Source: Platycnemis pennipes
Taxonomy: Eukaryota; Arthropoda; Insecta; Odonata; Platycnemididae
Assembly (NCBI GenBank): GCA_933228895.1
Contig: OW121855.1
Location: 46,018,698 to 46,082,697 of the forward strand
Length of the DNA: 64,000 nucleotides
Direction: 5' to 3'
Position numbers and translations under genes: made by a program. The notes beneath the pieces are model-generated. The model saw only the letters and a list, made by a program, of their open reading frames with translations. It searched no databases and was not told the origin of the DNA. Shown here one piece after another: positions 35,211 to 46,525 of this stretch. The number at the start of each line of letters is the position of its first letter. Positions within the stretch are counted from its first letter, which is position 1.

Positions 35211-35735
35211 ATTCTGCGCCTATTTTGAAGACTAGACTGATAACAGCATCAAAGTTTTCTCAACAGCAACTGAGTGTAAAACTCTGTCAATGATAAAATT
35301 GGTATGAAACACAAAAATCCTACCAGTCATAGCGTACATATTTTTGCCGTCGAGTCTTCCATATAATTTTTAGCTAAAACCATATTTATATAAATATGTG
35401 AATATGTATGTATGATTTGTAAATCAAATTAATCAATGTTGTATAACGTTTTTTACGAGTATTTACACCTGAAGTTCCTTTTCATGTTTAATTTTAAGTC
35501 ATATCATGGATAATTTTTCAAAGTAAATATGTGAACTTTCATTTTTGCTGCGCTTGTTTATGCTTAAATGTGTTTTTGGGAACAAACTATGATTTTTCCT
35601 CCACGCTATGCAAATTTTAATGTGTGGCGATACAGGGCAAGAAATAAATAATATCAGGCTACTATGCGAGAATAACTGCTTCTTAGAGTACTTCCCCAAT
35701 CTCTCTGACAATAAATATATCGGACTTGGTGACCG
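35211..35735. other. AT-rich intergenic sequence
   Basis: No supported feature. Confidence 0.5.
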
Positions 35736-36480
35736 CTAAGCGGATGCTGAGTGAACATCTATTTCAGTTTTGTCATTAGTGTAGTATTTGCCTTGGCTTT
35801 TACTGACCGAGAGAAAGAAAGATATAAGTGTGTAGGGTTGGCGCGAAAGAACAGAAATAGTTAGCGCTCGGGGGTGAGAAGCATACGGGAGAAGCGGACT
35901 TAGGAACGGTGTTTCAAGGATAAGAGGGGGTTGAAAACCTGGTGTCCAAGGGAACGTAGTTGAAGAGGATTGCGAGGGTGGGTAATGAGAATAAGGGTAG
36001 GGTGGTGGTAATAAAGGGGAAGGAGAACGGGATGCATTGGCGCAGTGGCCACACCGGGCACTCTCCCGTGTCCGTCCCCAACCGTGCGTAGGATGTGAGC
36101 TTATTGGGGTTTCACCTCCGGCGTCCTCCGGTAATCGTCGGCTTATCTTGCGTCCTTCTATCCAAATGGACCTGCACGCCTTCTCTTCCTTCCCTCCTGT
36201 TACACTCATGTCCCTCCCCCCTCATTCCCCACGCAGTCAATCCGAGTTTCGGCCTCTCGCTTCTACTTCCTTCCCCCCATTCTGCTCGGACCATGGGAGG
36301 GAATCGGTTTTCGGTTGAAGGAGGAAGGGTGAGACAGAGAGAGAGAAAGAGAGGGGGTTAACAATTTCACAGCATGTGAGGAGAAGACCGCAGCAGTGGC
36401 CTCAAGCCCCGAGGCTATTCCTCCATCCTGCCTCCTTCACTCATATCCATTCGCGTTCTCTTAAACTCACTCATTCTGTC
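35736..36480. other. Purine-to-pyrimidine skewed GC island
   Basis: The plus strand is G/A-rich at 35790-36030. A mixed CpG core at 36030-36150 contains TGGCGCAGTGG (36038-36048), which matches a Pol III A-box. The strand turns C/T-rich at 36150-36290, then to a GAGAGAGA run at 36337-36353. Open frames on both strands are compositional. Confidence 0.5.
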
Positions 36481-39060
36481 TTTATCCCAATCTTATCCTT
36501 CGCACTTAGTCACATTTATCAGAATTTGTCTAACTAATCCAGGTTTAAACCTATCTCGCTCGTTTTCCTTTATTTCTATCGCCCACTTTTATAAAAATTG
36601 CGATAAATATATGTTTTTAACACTCTTCTAGCCTCAGATTGTATTGTTTAGTTTGATTTGTTGTGCGCAGTAATATATTAAGAAGCACATAATAGCAATC
36701 TTCTTATTCCTTATTACATTTCTGAGATTAGTTTTGCCTTATTTTAATCTTTCTTCGTTCACAATTTCCGACAAATTCTGTTAGCTGGCCGGTTGTGGTG
36801 AGTTGCGATCACCGGTACGGTAATTCGTATGCTACGAATTGGTCCTTTGCTTTCAGGCAATGCGCAAATTCCTGGCAGAGAGTTACACGATGCTCATCAT
36901 CCCTCCGTCTTTCAAATCATTTTTCTATGTTATTTAAAATAAGCTAATAATTATGAATACAGTTTTTCTTGAGAGAAGTCGTTGGAATCGCGCTCAGTTA
37001 TATTCCAACGTTTTCTTTGAATGATTCAAAACTTGAATGTTGTAAGTTATAACTTACATATTGTAACATATTTGTGAACATTTACTTAAAAGTAACCTGA
37101 GAATAACAATATGATAAATTCGATTGCCTTATGGAATTACGCTATTTTTTTCTTTACCCTCAGCCATTGTATCGAATGTCATTTAAAGCTCTTCTCTGGA
37201 GAGGCGATTTCTTGGTTCATTTACAATATTCACATCACACATTTTTACGTCATAAATTCTGGTGTGGAAATATTTTAGATCACGGAAATACTCTTTTGTA
37301 GTTCACCGAGACTATTGAATTATACCTGCTCCTAAAAAATAATTTACTTGCTCCTAAAAATAATTCGTTGCGTGGTGATTTAGGGAACAAAAATTATTAG
37401 CGATTTAATTCCTGATTTTGAGGTTAGTAATCTTAAGGCTAGAGATGCCGGATATCTCAGGTATTTTTGACAAAAATTAGTCAAATATTTCCCATAGCAA
37501 ATTTAATGGTCAAAGAAACTAATGGTTTATCCTTGGTTTCCCATTTTTTTGCGATTAACTTTTTTACCTGTGTGGTATTCCTCACTTATTTCAAAACTGC
37601 TTCAATTATTCCATTGCCATTGAAAACGTAAGGTGACCACAAAGCTTTACTACGCTCTGTTCTCCAGCCTTGGCCCCATTTCCATTCACGCTCCAGCTAC
37701 TTCAGCAACTGTGTGCGAGTTTTCATTCTCTATCCGTTCTCCCTTTCGATATTTCCCGTCCCCTTCCCTGTCTTCCCCTCTTTTATCTCCCTCGTAGCTC
37801 TCTCGCCATGCCATGAAAAGGAATGGAAAAACGTGAGAAGCAGGGGAAAAATAATCAAACGCTTTGATACGCTCCCTGCTTGCCAAATGACATGGGTCAG
37901 ATGGGAAAGTAGTAGGACGGAGCATTGGGGAGAATATTAATCGCGCGTAGGAGTAATTGGATGATTGAGAAAATGCGTCGGTGTGGAGAAGGTATTCATT
38001 AATTGCATAATGGGCAAAACAAAGGTTTTGCGGAACGTTAAGTGAGGGAAATGACCTGTGAGTAGAGGAGATAAAAGTAAAGCTATTGACAATGCTTGTA
38101 GTTGAAAATGTATATACCTATGTATTGGCAGAATAAAGATGCATGCATATGCTAGTTAAAACGCGCCTGTTTCAAGTCTCTTACAGAGCTGTATTCATTC
38201 CCTTTCATAATATAATCAAAATGTGATTTTTGAAGCTGCCGTTCATTGAGGCTGGTAATAAAATTAACCTTAAAAAAATAATCGCGATGATTTCATGCAA
38301 AAATTGGCAGAATGATAGCTATTCACTTCATGATTCTCAAAGCCACTCCCCTAGTTATTTTAATTGATCCAGAGTGAAAATATTTTATATCGACCCCAAT
38401 CGCGATAAACTTTGCACAAACAGTCGTTTTTATGGCATTCGATTTTTCATAATCCTCATCTGTGTTCATGTTAGTTCCCCTTTTGTTCGAGGACAGAGAA
38501 AGAGAACCTCTTGAATACATGGCTTAGTGTGTGTATTACCTACTGGTATGCGTGACATGATTGTTGCTCTTGAGTCTTAACTCAACATGAATTGTAAATG
38601 GATGTACTATTAATGCTATTTTCGGGCCTACCTCGTCTTTGTTTATTTATTTTCTTCATAAGAGGTCTGAGAACTTTTTAGTTTAAGTTCAAATGTTGAT
38701 TGCAATGCTCGTAATGAAAAGAGTCATTCTCCTTTTTTATTCGATTGAGGGAATTAGGGTTTTTCTTAAGTCAAAATGTTGGTATTTATGCATAGTATTA
38801 ATTTATATTCCTTAAATTTTAAAATATTTTTTCGTTAATCCGTCCAAAATACTGGCGGAATGTGTTTCTAATCATGTGTTATTCAGCATTTTGAAACATG
38901 CGGATTTCGGTTCCATCATTGAAATATCTTTGTTAAAATGCATGATATTAAAATTTAAATGACGTTTATTCTTAAATATTAGTGTTTTTTATTAATTAGC
39001 AAATGATTAATACTTAGGCATATTACTTAGTCTTGAATTCAAGGAATTTTGTTATTGCCA
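36481..39060. other. AT-rich intergenic sequence
   Basis: About 2.6 kb without supported genes. There is a short C/T-rich stretch at 37650-37810 and a tandem CTTGCTCCTAAAAA-type duplication near 37327-37368. Confidence 0.5.
37041..37058. repeat. Perfect 18-bp palindrome
   Basis: TGTAAGTTATAACTTACA equals its own reverse complement. No partner copy was noticed elsewhere in the window. Confidence 0.6.
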
Positions 39061-40120
39061 AGCAAAGTGGTAATTAGGAAGCATGGAGATCTCTTTCTAT
39101 GTTGGGCTCCCGGCAAAGATGTAACTCTGCAAATAAAATACTGCGAAAGCCGGTAAAGGATTGCGAGATATATACAAGAGGCTGAAGAGTTAGATACAGA
39201 GATAGCAAGAGACTACGCCAAATTGAGGGCGGTATGGTAGAGGGTGTGGGGAGCGAGAGGAGGGGGCTCTTCTCCTCTGTACCGGTCCGATAAAGAGGGG
39301 ACAACAACCGCAATTTACCCAGCAATCTCTTACCACTTAACAAACAACATTTACGAACGGGAGCACGCCTTTGAATCCCCTTACGGTGATTCCCTTTGGG
39401 GCCGGGAGGAAGAAAAGAAGCAAGCAGAGCCCATTGGATTGAGAATTTCATAATGGAGGGGCGGTGATAATGGAAATGCAAGAGGAATGCAGGATAGATG
39501 TATGGATGTAGTGGAATATGTATATAACGGAATGTAGGATAGAAAGCGGGAAAAGATGTATCTATGTCTATTATACGTACATATAAAATGCAATCTATTT
39601 TTACCTAAAGAGAACTCATGGTGGAAAATGAGCGAAATTGTCGTGAGAGGCGGATAAACAAGGGAAGGAAGAAAAGCCCAAGGAGGGAAGCCACTTTCAA
39701 TCGAATGGATCTCCTCACGTAATCCTTTGTGGTGATTCTCCGCTTTGTGGGTACGATTCCCAACACGTCCCCGAAGCTGCTAGTCACGTTCGAACGCAAT
39801 GGCCATAGTACTTCCGGTTTTGCGGTCCAAACGCAGAGGATTCGAGTCCTCACGCAACGCTTTCCTTTGCCATTCCCTCTTACCCTCCTCCCCTACCATG
39901 CCGCTATTCCCCTCTTTCTCCCCTTCTCATGACCTCAGTTTCAAACCGCACGTCTCTTCTCTTATATTAGTTTTTAATCATAATAGTCCCCGCCATTTTG
40001 AATTCATGCCATCCTTCCCCGTCCCAAACCACGCTTTTTTCCTTCCTTTTGATATCATCGGTGCTTTCGATTCACTTTTATTTCATTCTCTCTCCCTCTC
40101 TCCTCTCGCAGGAAAGCTCA
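39061..40120. other. Purine-to-pyrimidine skewed island
   Basis: The plus strand is purine-rich at about 39160-39500 and 39610-39690, mixed with tRNA-like segments at 39720-39861, and C/T-rich at 39850-40110. The open frames (up to 135 codons) track the skew. Confidence 0.5.
39720..39861 (+). repeat. Two tandem tRNA-like (SINE) segments
   Basis: The first contains the T-arm/B-box GGGTACGATTCCC (39749-39761). The second reads GCAATGGCCATAGTACTTCC (D-arm-like), then TTTTGCGGTCC (anticodon-arm-like), then AGGATTCGAGTCCT (T-arm with B-box, 39837-39850). The second is the better tRNA mimic. They are probably SINE heads or decayed tRNA copies: the A-box of the first is not clear. Confidence 0.45.
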
Positions 40121-42420
40121 ATCAAGCCTGTTACTATGAGTACAATTAGTTGTGGATTCGATTGGACTCCCTTTCCCTTGTCGGTGCTCGGTATAGGAAC
40201 CCGATAGGGTGACATTTTTTAGATGGGTCCTGTCCTGGTGGGTGATAGCTTTCGCCGACAAATCAGTCAGCTCTTTTTGTGATAAGTTGAGGCGACAGGG
40301 CCTTCATCAAGATGATAATCCATAGTGACAAGCATTAGGCTGCATATACAAGGTTAGTAATGTTGAGATCCTTGGACAAAAAACCTTTCCCTTAATCAGA
40401 AAAAAGTAGAATAATAGCATCATTAAAAAAGTAAGTTGAACTTATTTTTAAATTTTATATAAATATGACAAACTAATTCATTTTCATTATATATTTTCTT
40501 TCATTTTGAGTATGTCTGCATTCCTCGTTATTCTACTTTCTCTATTTATTTTCTTGCCTTCCTCCTTACTCTCATTCTCCACCCTATATCCATTCCAATC
40601 CCTGTTATGTGCCACTACGGAGATTGCATGGGGCACGCTGTATGAGTCCCCTGCGGGTAAAACTAAATGCAGCACGAGGGTTAAGCGAAAAGGGAAGCAT
40701 TGAGAGGGGAAAGTAAATGAAGGCTACGAGACGGTGCCGAGGGATAGATGAGCGGTTGAAACCGTCATGTTTGCTGTACTTATACGTAGGACCGTTTTTG
40801 CGAGCGTGAGGTTGTGGCCGAAGGTGAGAGAAAGATCCACAATTCCCAAACTTTTACATGCAACTCTCAGTGAACTCTCACTGGAGCTACCGTAGAAAGT
40901 GGTACATGCTTTTGTCGGTTTCATACATGTTACCTGTAAAGATCATAGCATCTGCTATGATTTTTCAAGGATAAACCTTTGGCTCAAATTAACTATCTTG
41001 ATGAGAATGTTTTTTTCTTTCATTGGCAATTTAATGAGATCTATTCCTTTAAAATTAGGTATTTTATTCCACTTATTAATTTCTTGCGAATCTGAACTGG
41101 TAAGTCCCCTGTGGGGAACTTGTCAGCTAGATAAGTATTCTAAATATATATCCTCTTCAGCATTCTTCGTATTCTACATATACTTTTATATAGCGGACTT
41201 TATTGACTTTTTGCATTACTTTGTTATGGTGATTCTACAGTCAGTCTTTACATGATTAAATTATTTAGCATAAAAAGATTTGGCCATGTAAACCATGCAT
41301 TTTACCCTAAGGTATGGCCTTCAGAGTTACATTTTAAGTTTTGATCATTCACATAGGTATTTATTTACTCAATTAATTGGCAAGAGAAGGGGGCCTTTTA
41401 TGGTCCTCACCTTGTGCAATTGATAAAGCAAATACATACCTAATGATTCTATTATATTATGTCACATATTCACAATGGCAGCTTCAGATTGGTTGGTAGC
41501 GATGAAATGTATGCTGGAGTTATGCGATTGATAGTCGAAATTGTAGATTAATATCATCTTTAATAATAAATGAAATTTATTAATGGTAAATAGTTTAATT
41601 AGTTTCGATGCTCATGATAAACATTATATGTACGTTCCTATGATGCTTTTCCGTTTTTATAACTGCCCAGTTTTCCTGATCTATCAGAGAGTAGATTATT
41701 ACTTTAAAAGTGAGAGACAAAGGTTTAGGCATGTATTCAACTTCATGTAACCGAAGGGAGTATGATGTGTAAATTTATGTTGCCATCAGTATTTGCCATT
41801 AATGAGCTGTAAACCACTTTCGCAATAATAACTTTCGTTGGTCCTTGATAGATAAAAGATATGGCTGGTAACTTTCGAGTGTTCCAGGAAATACCATGCG
41901 CGATATCTATTGCGAATTACAATAAGATGGAAATATTTCCGGTAAAGCAAAAGCAATAAATATCAATGGCCATTTTACTCAGAAGGAGCTCAAGCATGTT
42001 GTCATTAAGCAGTAAAATTCAGGCGTTTCCATATTCCGAAAGTTATAGCGAATTCCCATCGTAAATGGTATAACAAATTTTATCACCATCTCAACTGCAG
42101 GCCCAAACTGCCTAAGCGAGCATCAAAAGAGTGGAATAAACTCGGAAAAAAGAGCGTTTAAGCACCGGAGATATCCAACTACCTGTTCGCAGATCTGTTA
42201 TTTCCCATCTCCCTAAATTCTTGCCATACACCCCTAGCCCTCATTTACTGGGCCCCACCGGTTACGGTGAGTAAGAGATAAGGGAGGCGATACACGGAAA
42301 TATTAATCCGCCCGAACGAGCCAATTAAAACGGACCTTACCGTATCACGATAAGACAATAACACACAATTTCAAAGGAAGATTTACCCCCACTTCCCTTT
42401 ACTTCGGTCCCCACCGTTTG
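40121..42420. other. AT-rich intergenic sequence
   Basis: No supported gene. The 118-codon plus frame 40899-41255 is hydrophobic and unassigned. A hairpin at 40942-40961 is listed separately. Confidence 0.5.
40942..40961. repeat. Perfect 9-bp inverted repeat
   Basis: ATCATAGCA and TGCTATGAT flank a 2-base centre. Confidence 0.6.
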
Positions 42421-43020
42421 ACTAACTTGAAAATGGCATTTATAGTTAGGAGGCGGAGTGCAGAGGGAAAGTGCAGGGGAGGAGCTGCAGGGACTAAAAA
42501 CAAAACAGAAATCGGAGTTGGGATTAAAGGGGGGACTGGAGTGGGTTTACAAACTGGGAGTTGAGGAGAGGGAAGGGCAGCTAGTGGGATGAGAGAGTAC
42601 TTCTTCCGTTTCTCTTGAACATAAACGCAACATCATTAAACCGTTTTTGGTCTCGGTTGTTGCATTTTATAAGCACTTTGCCCAGAAATCCCATAAAAAG
42701 GTCTTTCCTCAGCAGAAAATCGTCATGGGAAATCAGTTTCCGCTACGTTTCCTTGCCTCTCCCGTGGGCTAGGCATTTTCGTGGACCGCCTCTCTCCCAC
42801 CCTTCTCTCCTTCCTGCCCTTAAACATCGCCCACCCTTATTCCCTCATCCCTTCCTTAGCACACTAACTTCCGTCCCCTAGGTACTTGCAACCCCGGTTC
42901 GTCTCGTTCCTGACTCATCTCTCTCTTTCTCTCCCTACTTTCTTCCCCTTATTCTCTGGCCAAATCTTCCACCCTTCCTCTCCTTATTGCTGCTGTCACG
43001 TTTGCTCGTGCCATGAAATT
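42421..43020. other. Purine-to-pyrimidine skewed island
   Basis: The plus strand is G/A-rich at 42430-42600 and C/T-rich at 42750-43020, with mixed sequence between. The 88-codon frame at 42615-42881 is not supported. Confidence 0.5.
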
Positions 43021-43326
43021 TTTCTCCTCCATCTTAGTGCAAAGGTACTGTAAATAAAAAAAAAGAGATGGTCGTGGTAAATGGCTATTTAACTTTTAAA
43101 TTTGAAGGGAAAATATTCGAACCAAAACTAAATCGTGAATTCACCTTTTAGAAAAATACACATGCCTCTTTGCTTTTTATCCTCAATGAGACTATTAGCT
43201 GATCCTGTACTATGTTTTGTCAGGTTTTGATAATTAATAGCATAATATTAACTATTGTTTCTTTTAATTCCGATGCAATTACCATTTTTATGTTATACGC
43301 ATATTATGATGAGGATTTTAAGTTAA
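43021..43326. other. AT-rich intergenic sequence
   Basis: No supported feature. It borders the TTAA target of the piggyBac element. Confidence 0.5.
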
Positions 43327-43330
43327 TTAA

Positions 43331-43342
43331 CCCTTTCAGTCC
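43331..43342 (+). repeat. piggyBac left terminal inverted repeat
   Basis: CCCTTTCAGTCC directly after TTAA at 43327-43330. Confidence 0.8.
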
Positions 43343-43460
43343 TGAATTTTTTTCGCTCAACAAAAAAATTTTATCATGAGATATTTATAACAACAAACAT
43401 CTCAGAAACATGTAAACAAAGTTTTATCAAAATCTGACAATAATTAAAAAAGTTACGAAA

Positions 43461-43478
43461 TGTACAGTATACTGTACA
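43461..43478. repeat. Subterminal palindrome, left copy
   Basis: TGTACAGTATACTGTACA, a perfect 18-bp palindrome, 131 bp inside the left TTAA. Confidence 0.85.
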
Positions 43479-43680
43479 TTAGGAATCAAGCGTTGCAAAA
43501 GCTAGGAATGTGGGTGTCTTTTTTTAAGGGATTTTTTTATGAACTGATAAAATCTTTTGCAAGGTCTACGTTAATTAATTAATTAAAGGATTACAGTTAA
43601 ATACAGGTTTTAAAAACAACTTACACTTTTAATAACTTAAGCAATGATTATATTAGCCATTGAACATTTTGTTAACCCAT

Positions 43681-43828
43681 TTCACAACTATCATAGTATT
43701 AGGTTTTTATTGATTTCACAACCATTTTAGTGAAAAAGTCACTTCCTTTGAAATTTCACAACTATCATAGTATTAGGTTTTTATTGATTTCACAACCATT
43801 TTAGTGAAAAAGTCACTTCCTTTGAAAA
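43681..43828. repeat. 74-bp tandem duplication inside piggyBac
   Basis: Two near-identical 74-bp copies (43681-43754 and 43755-43828), each starting TTCACAACTATCATAG, sit just past the transposase C-terminus, in the 3' UTR of the element. Confidence 0.85.
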
Positions 43829-43830
43829 AT

Positions 43831-44841
43831 TTATCTACATTTATTTCCTATGAAAAATAAGAAAAAAAATCGATCTCTGTTAATACAAAAGTGCATTCCA
43901 CATTTGTTACAAAATATGTGACCTTTGCTTGCAGCTATTGTTTTTACATCGCGTAGCTTCCTTCTTGCCATCAGGTCAATGGCATCTAGTTGCACCTCTC
44001 TCATTGGCCTTCTTTCAACACATTGCTTTTTTAATGGCCTTGGAGATGCTGCAGGACTTGAGCTAGGTCATCCTTTTTTGGCGTCGTAGACTTTTTTACC
44101 AACCTTCATCAGTCCATCGCCTGCTCTCAGTCTGAATTCCATCAGATCCAAGATTTGATCATTTCTTATGCCTTCATTCATGGCATCTTTCTTGCATTCT
44201 AGCCAGCTATTTACTATGGCTATATCAAGGGAATGAAAAATCATTCACTTTCTTAACCGGATATGGATTCTATATAGAGAAATCAGCTGATCTAAAAGGC
44301 AAATTCCCATCATTCCATGATTGTATTTCTTTACAATTTCAGGTCTTGATATTTCAATTGATGTTGCCTTTTTTTCCCACCTCTTCACTTTATCTTCAGT
44401 ACTAATTCCTATATAGTTAGAGGCCAACATGTCTCCCATATTGTCCATCCATTTTACAACCACCACATTCCCATCTAAACTGGTTACTTCTTCAGAATAC
44501 CCTCTCTCTTTTTTCCTGCCATCTTTCTCAGAAATCAATGGAGGGTTACCAAAGCTGTTCACACGTAATGTTCCAGCAGAACGTATTTTTCTTTGTTTTA
44601 GTGCCTGTAGTAAATTATAGGATGAAAAATAATTATCATTATAAAGTTCATGTCCAAAAGAGGATAATCTTTCACATAAGTGCAACACTCCCAAATTAAA
44701 GACATGTGAATAAGGAAACAATTCAGGTATGTAAACTGCAGGTTCTAATCCATATAATTCTCGTTGGCTTCTAGATATTTCAGTATTGCTTCCTTGATAC
44801 AAGAGGAAGTTAGAGTTGTCAGCAGACCTCTCATTTCTCAT
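43831..44841 (-). pseudogene. piggyBac transposase, C-terminal part, broken
   Basis: A single minus-strand frame with two internal TGA stops (44245-44247 and 44068-44070) and a final stop at 43831-43833. Numbering from the Met at 44841: residues 62-74 read FGHELYNDNYFSS, carrying the second catalytic Asp (D69). Residues 177-185 read MMGICLLDQ, where the family has GGVDLLDQ, so the third catalytic Asp is Cys (C181). Past the first stop come IFHSLDIAIVNSWL, then a Cys-rich end CNKCGMHFCIN that matches the C-terminal zinc-binding domain of the family. The first stop falls where the family usually has Trp. The N-terminus and the first catalytic Asp are missing, cut off at the LINE junction. Confidence 0.85.
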
Positions 44842-44847
44842 ACTCTT

Positions 44848-46025
44848 CTTAGCACTTCCTCGTTACTTACTCGGTCGATCCATTTAATCTTCAGCATTCT
44901 TCTGTAGCACCACATTTCGAATGGTTCCACCCTTCTCTTCTCCGCTGCTGTCATCGTCCATGCCTCACTGCCGTAAAGAAACATGCTTCAGATGTATGTT
45001 CTGATGAACTGTTTCCTTACTTCTACGCTTGTATTTCCTTCTGTAATTAGATTCTTCTTTTGATAGAATGCCCTCATTGCCTGGACTATTCTAGTAACTT
45101 ATTTCTTTCTTGCTTCGTCCATCATTGGTTACACGGCTTCCTAGGCAACAGAACTCTTTCACCTCTTCAAGTTTTTGTCTTCCTAGTTTGACATTGGTTT
45201 TGGCCTCTTCTTTGTTGCTGCTCACCAATATCTTAGTCTTCTTCTTATTTATCTTCAGCTGATATCTGGCCATAGTCCTTTCCAAGGTTGTTAGCATCTT
45301 ATTCAGCTCTGTCTCTGCTATGAGAGCTATGTCGTCAGCGAATCGTAGCATACTGATTGTTTCTCCATGGATGTTCACTCTAGAACACTTCCCCTTGACT
45401 TCATTTATGGCTCTCTCGATGAAAAATTAAAAATTACGGGAGACAGTGCACAGCCTTGTCTCACTCCTTTGCTTATTCTTGCTTCTTCACAGCTGGGTCC
45501 AGATTTAATCACAGCTACTTGGTATTTGTACAGACTATGTATAATCATTCGGCCATTGTATGACACTCCAATTCCTTTCAGAATTCTAAGCATTAAATCC
45601 CAATCCACGTTGTCAAAAGCCTTATATCTAAATCCACAAATGCAATGAAGGTCGGTTTGTTTTTCTCCATCTCTGCTCTATGAGAAGCCTAAGGGCCAAT
45701 ATTGCTTCCCTTGTACCCTTACTTTTCCTGAATCCGAATTGAACTTCATCCAGGAACTCCTTAGCTTTTCGTTCTATTCTTCTGTAGATGATCCTGGTAA
45801 GTATCTTCGATGCATGTGTCGTCAGGCTTATATTCCTAAAATTTTCTGCTCTCTTCTTTTACGGTTACTACGGTTTTTACTACTTTTGCGGTTTCTTGTA
45901 CTCCACATTTAATATTTTCCCAACGCTCTTCCACTGATTTCTAATTCAGGTTCTCTCCTATTGTATTTCCCACTGCTTTTTGATATTCCAGCTGATGTTG
46001 AGCCTCCTTTAATTTTTCTACTCGC
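44848..46025 (-). mobile_element. LINE fragment nested in piggyBac
   Basis: A non-LTR retrotransposon fragment in the same orientation as the transposase. On the minus strand it runs from the endonuclease-RT linker (EKLKEAQHQ, SVEERWENIK at about 45920-46020), through the RT (RIIYRRIERKAKEFL, VQFGFRKSKGTREAI, KAFDNVDWDL, GVRQGCALSPVIF, FADDIALIAET), to the RT C-terminal domain (YGSEAWTMTAAEKRRVE, WIDRVSNEEVLRRV). It ends abruptly within NEEVLRRV, next to transposase codons, without a 3' UTR or tail. The clade is uncertain; the layout is RTE-like or a relative. Confidence 0.8.
44855..46020 (-). pseudogene. LINE reverse transcriptase remnant
   Basis: Open pieces at 45405-45608 and 45091-45378 (minus) belong to one RT. 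The first has IIHSLYKYQVAVIKSGPSCE and GVRQGCALSPVIF. The second has the catalytic F-A-D-D box at residues 13-16, then LERTMARYQLKINKKKTKI and FCCLGSRVT. Frameshifts and stops separate them: the LYKYQV piece ends with FNFSSREP instead of running into the FADD piece. Sequence outside the two frames continues the similarity both upstream (EFLDEVQFGFRKSKG) and downstream (RKQFIRTYI, stop, SMFLYGSEAW). Not functional. Confidence 0.8.
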
Positions 46026-46141
46026 CATATATTTTTCTTTGATAAAAATGTAAAAAAAAATAAATAATCAAAATATCATGTCTATCTTTCCACAGAAGAA
46101 AATTTTTCACATGACACACTTGTGCAACACATAAGACCCAA

Positions 46142-46159
46142 TGTACAGTATAGTGTACA
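46142..46159. repeat. Subterminal palindrome, third (imperfect) copy
   Basis: TGTACAGTATAGTGTACA differs from the two perfect copies by one base. Confidence 0.75.
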
Positions 46160-46492
46160 TAAAATTTAAAGTGGTAGAATAGAAGTAAATAATCATGCAT
46201 ATATGTTATAAATGTTTCCATATTTAAAGTAATTCTTCTTGTTAAGAAAAACATTAAAGTTCATGTTACTTTTAAGGATTTTCTAATACAATTTTAAAAT
46301 AATTGTAGCACTTACAAGCCAAGGATTTCCTCTTGTCAGCCATATTACTTATTTTGACGTTTATTTTCGAAACTATGACACAGACGGCAGTAATTTATAC
46401 CCATGTACACTAAGTAAACAACAACTTACTAATACAGGAATTTTCAGACGACTGCAACCATTGCAAAGAGAGATATAAACAATTGAAATCAA

Positions 46493-46510
46493 TGTACAGT
46501 ATACTGTACA
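46493..46510. repeat. Subterminal palindrome, right copy
   Basis: TGTACAGTATACTGTACA, identical to the left copy, lies immediately inside the right terminal repeat, 15 bp from the TTAA. Confidence 0.85.
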
Positions 46511-46511
46511 A

Positions 46512-46525
46512 GGGGACCGAAAGGG
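46512..46525 (-). repeat. piggyBac right terminal inverted repeat
   Basis: Plus strand GGGGACCGAAAGGG directly before TTAA at 46526-46529; the reverse complement CCCTTTCGGTCCCC matches the left end. Confidence 0.8.

Noticed and set aside
46018..46254. Missing N-terminal part of the piggyBac transposase
   Set aside because: The minus-strand frame is an AT-rich hydrophobic peptide with no resemblance to the transposase N-terminus or first catalytic Asp motif.
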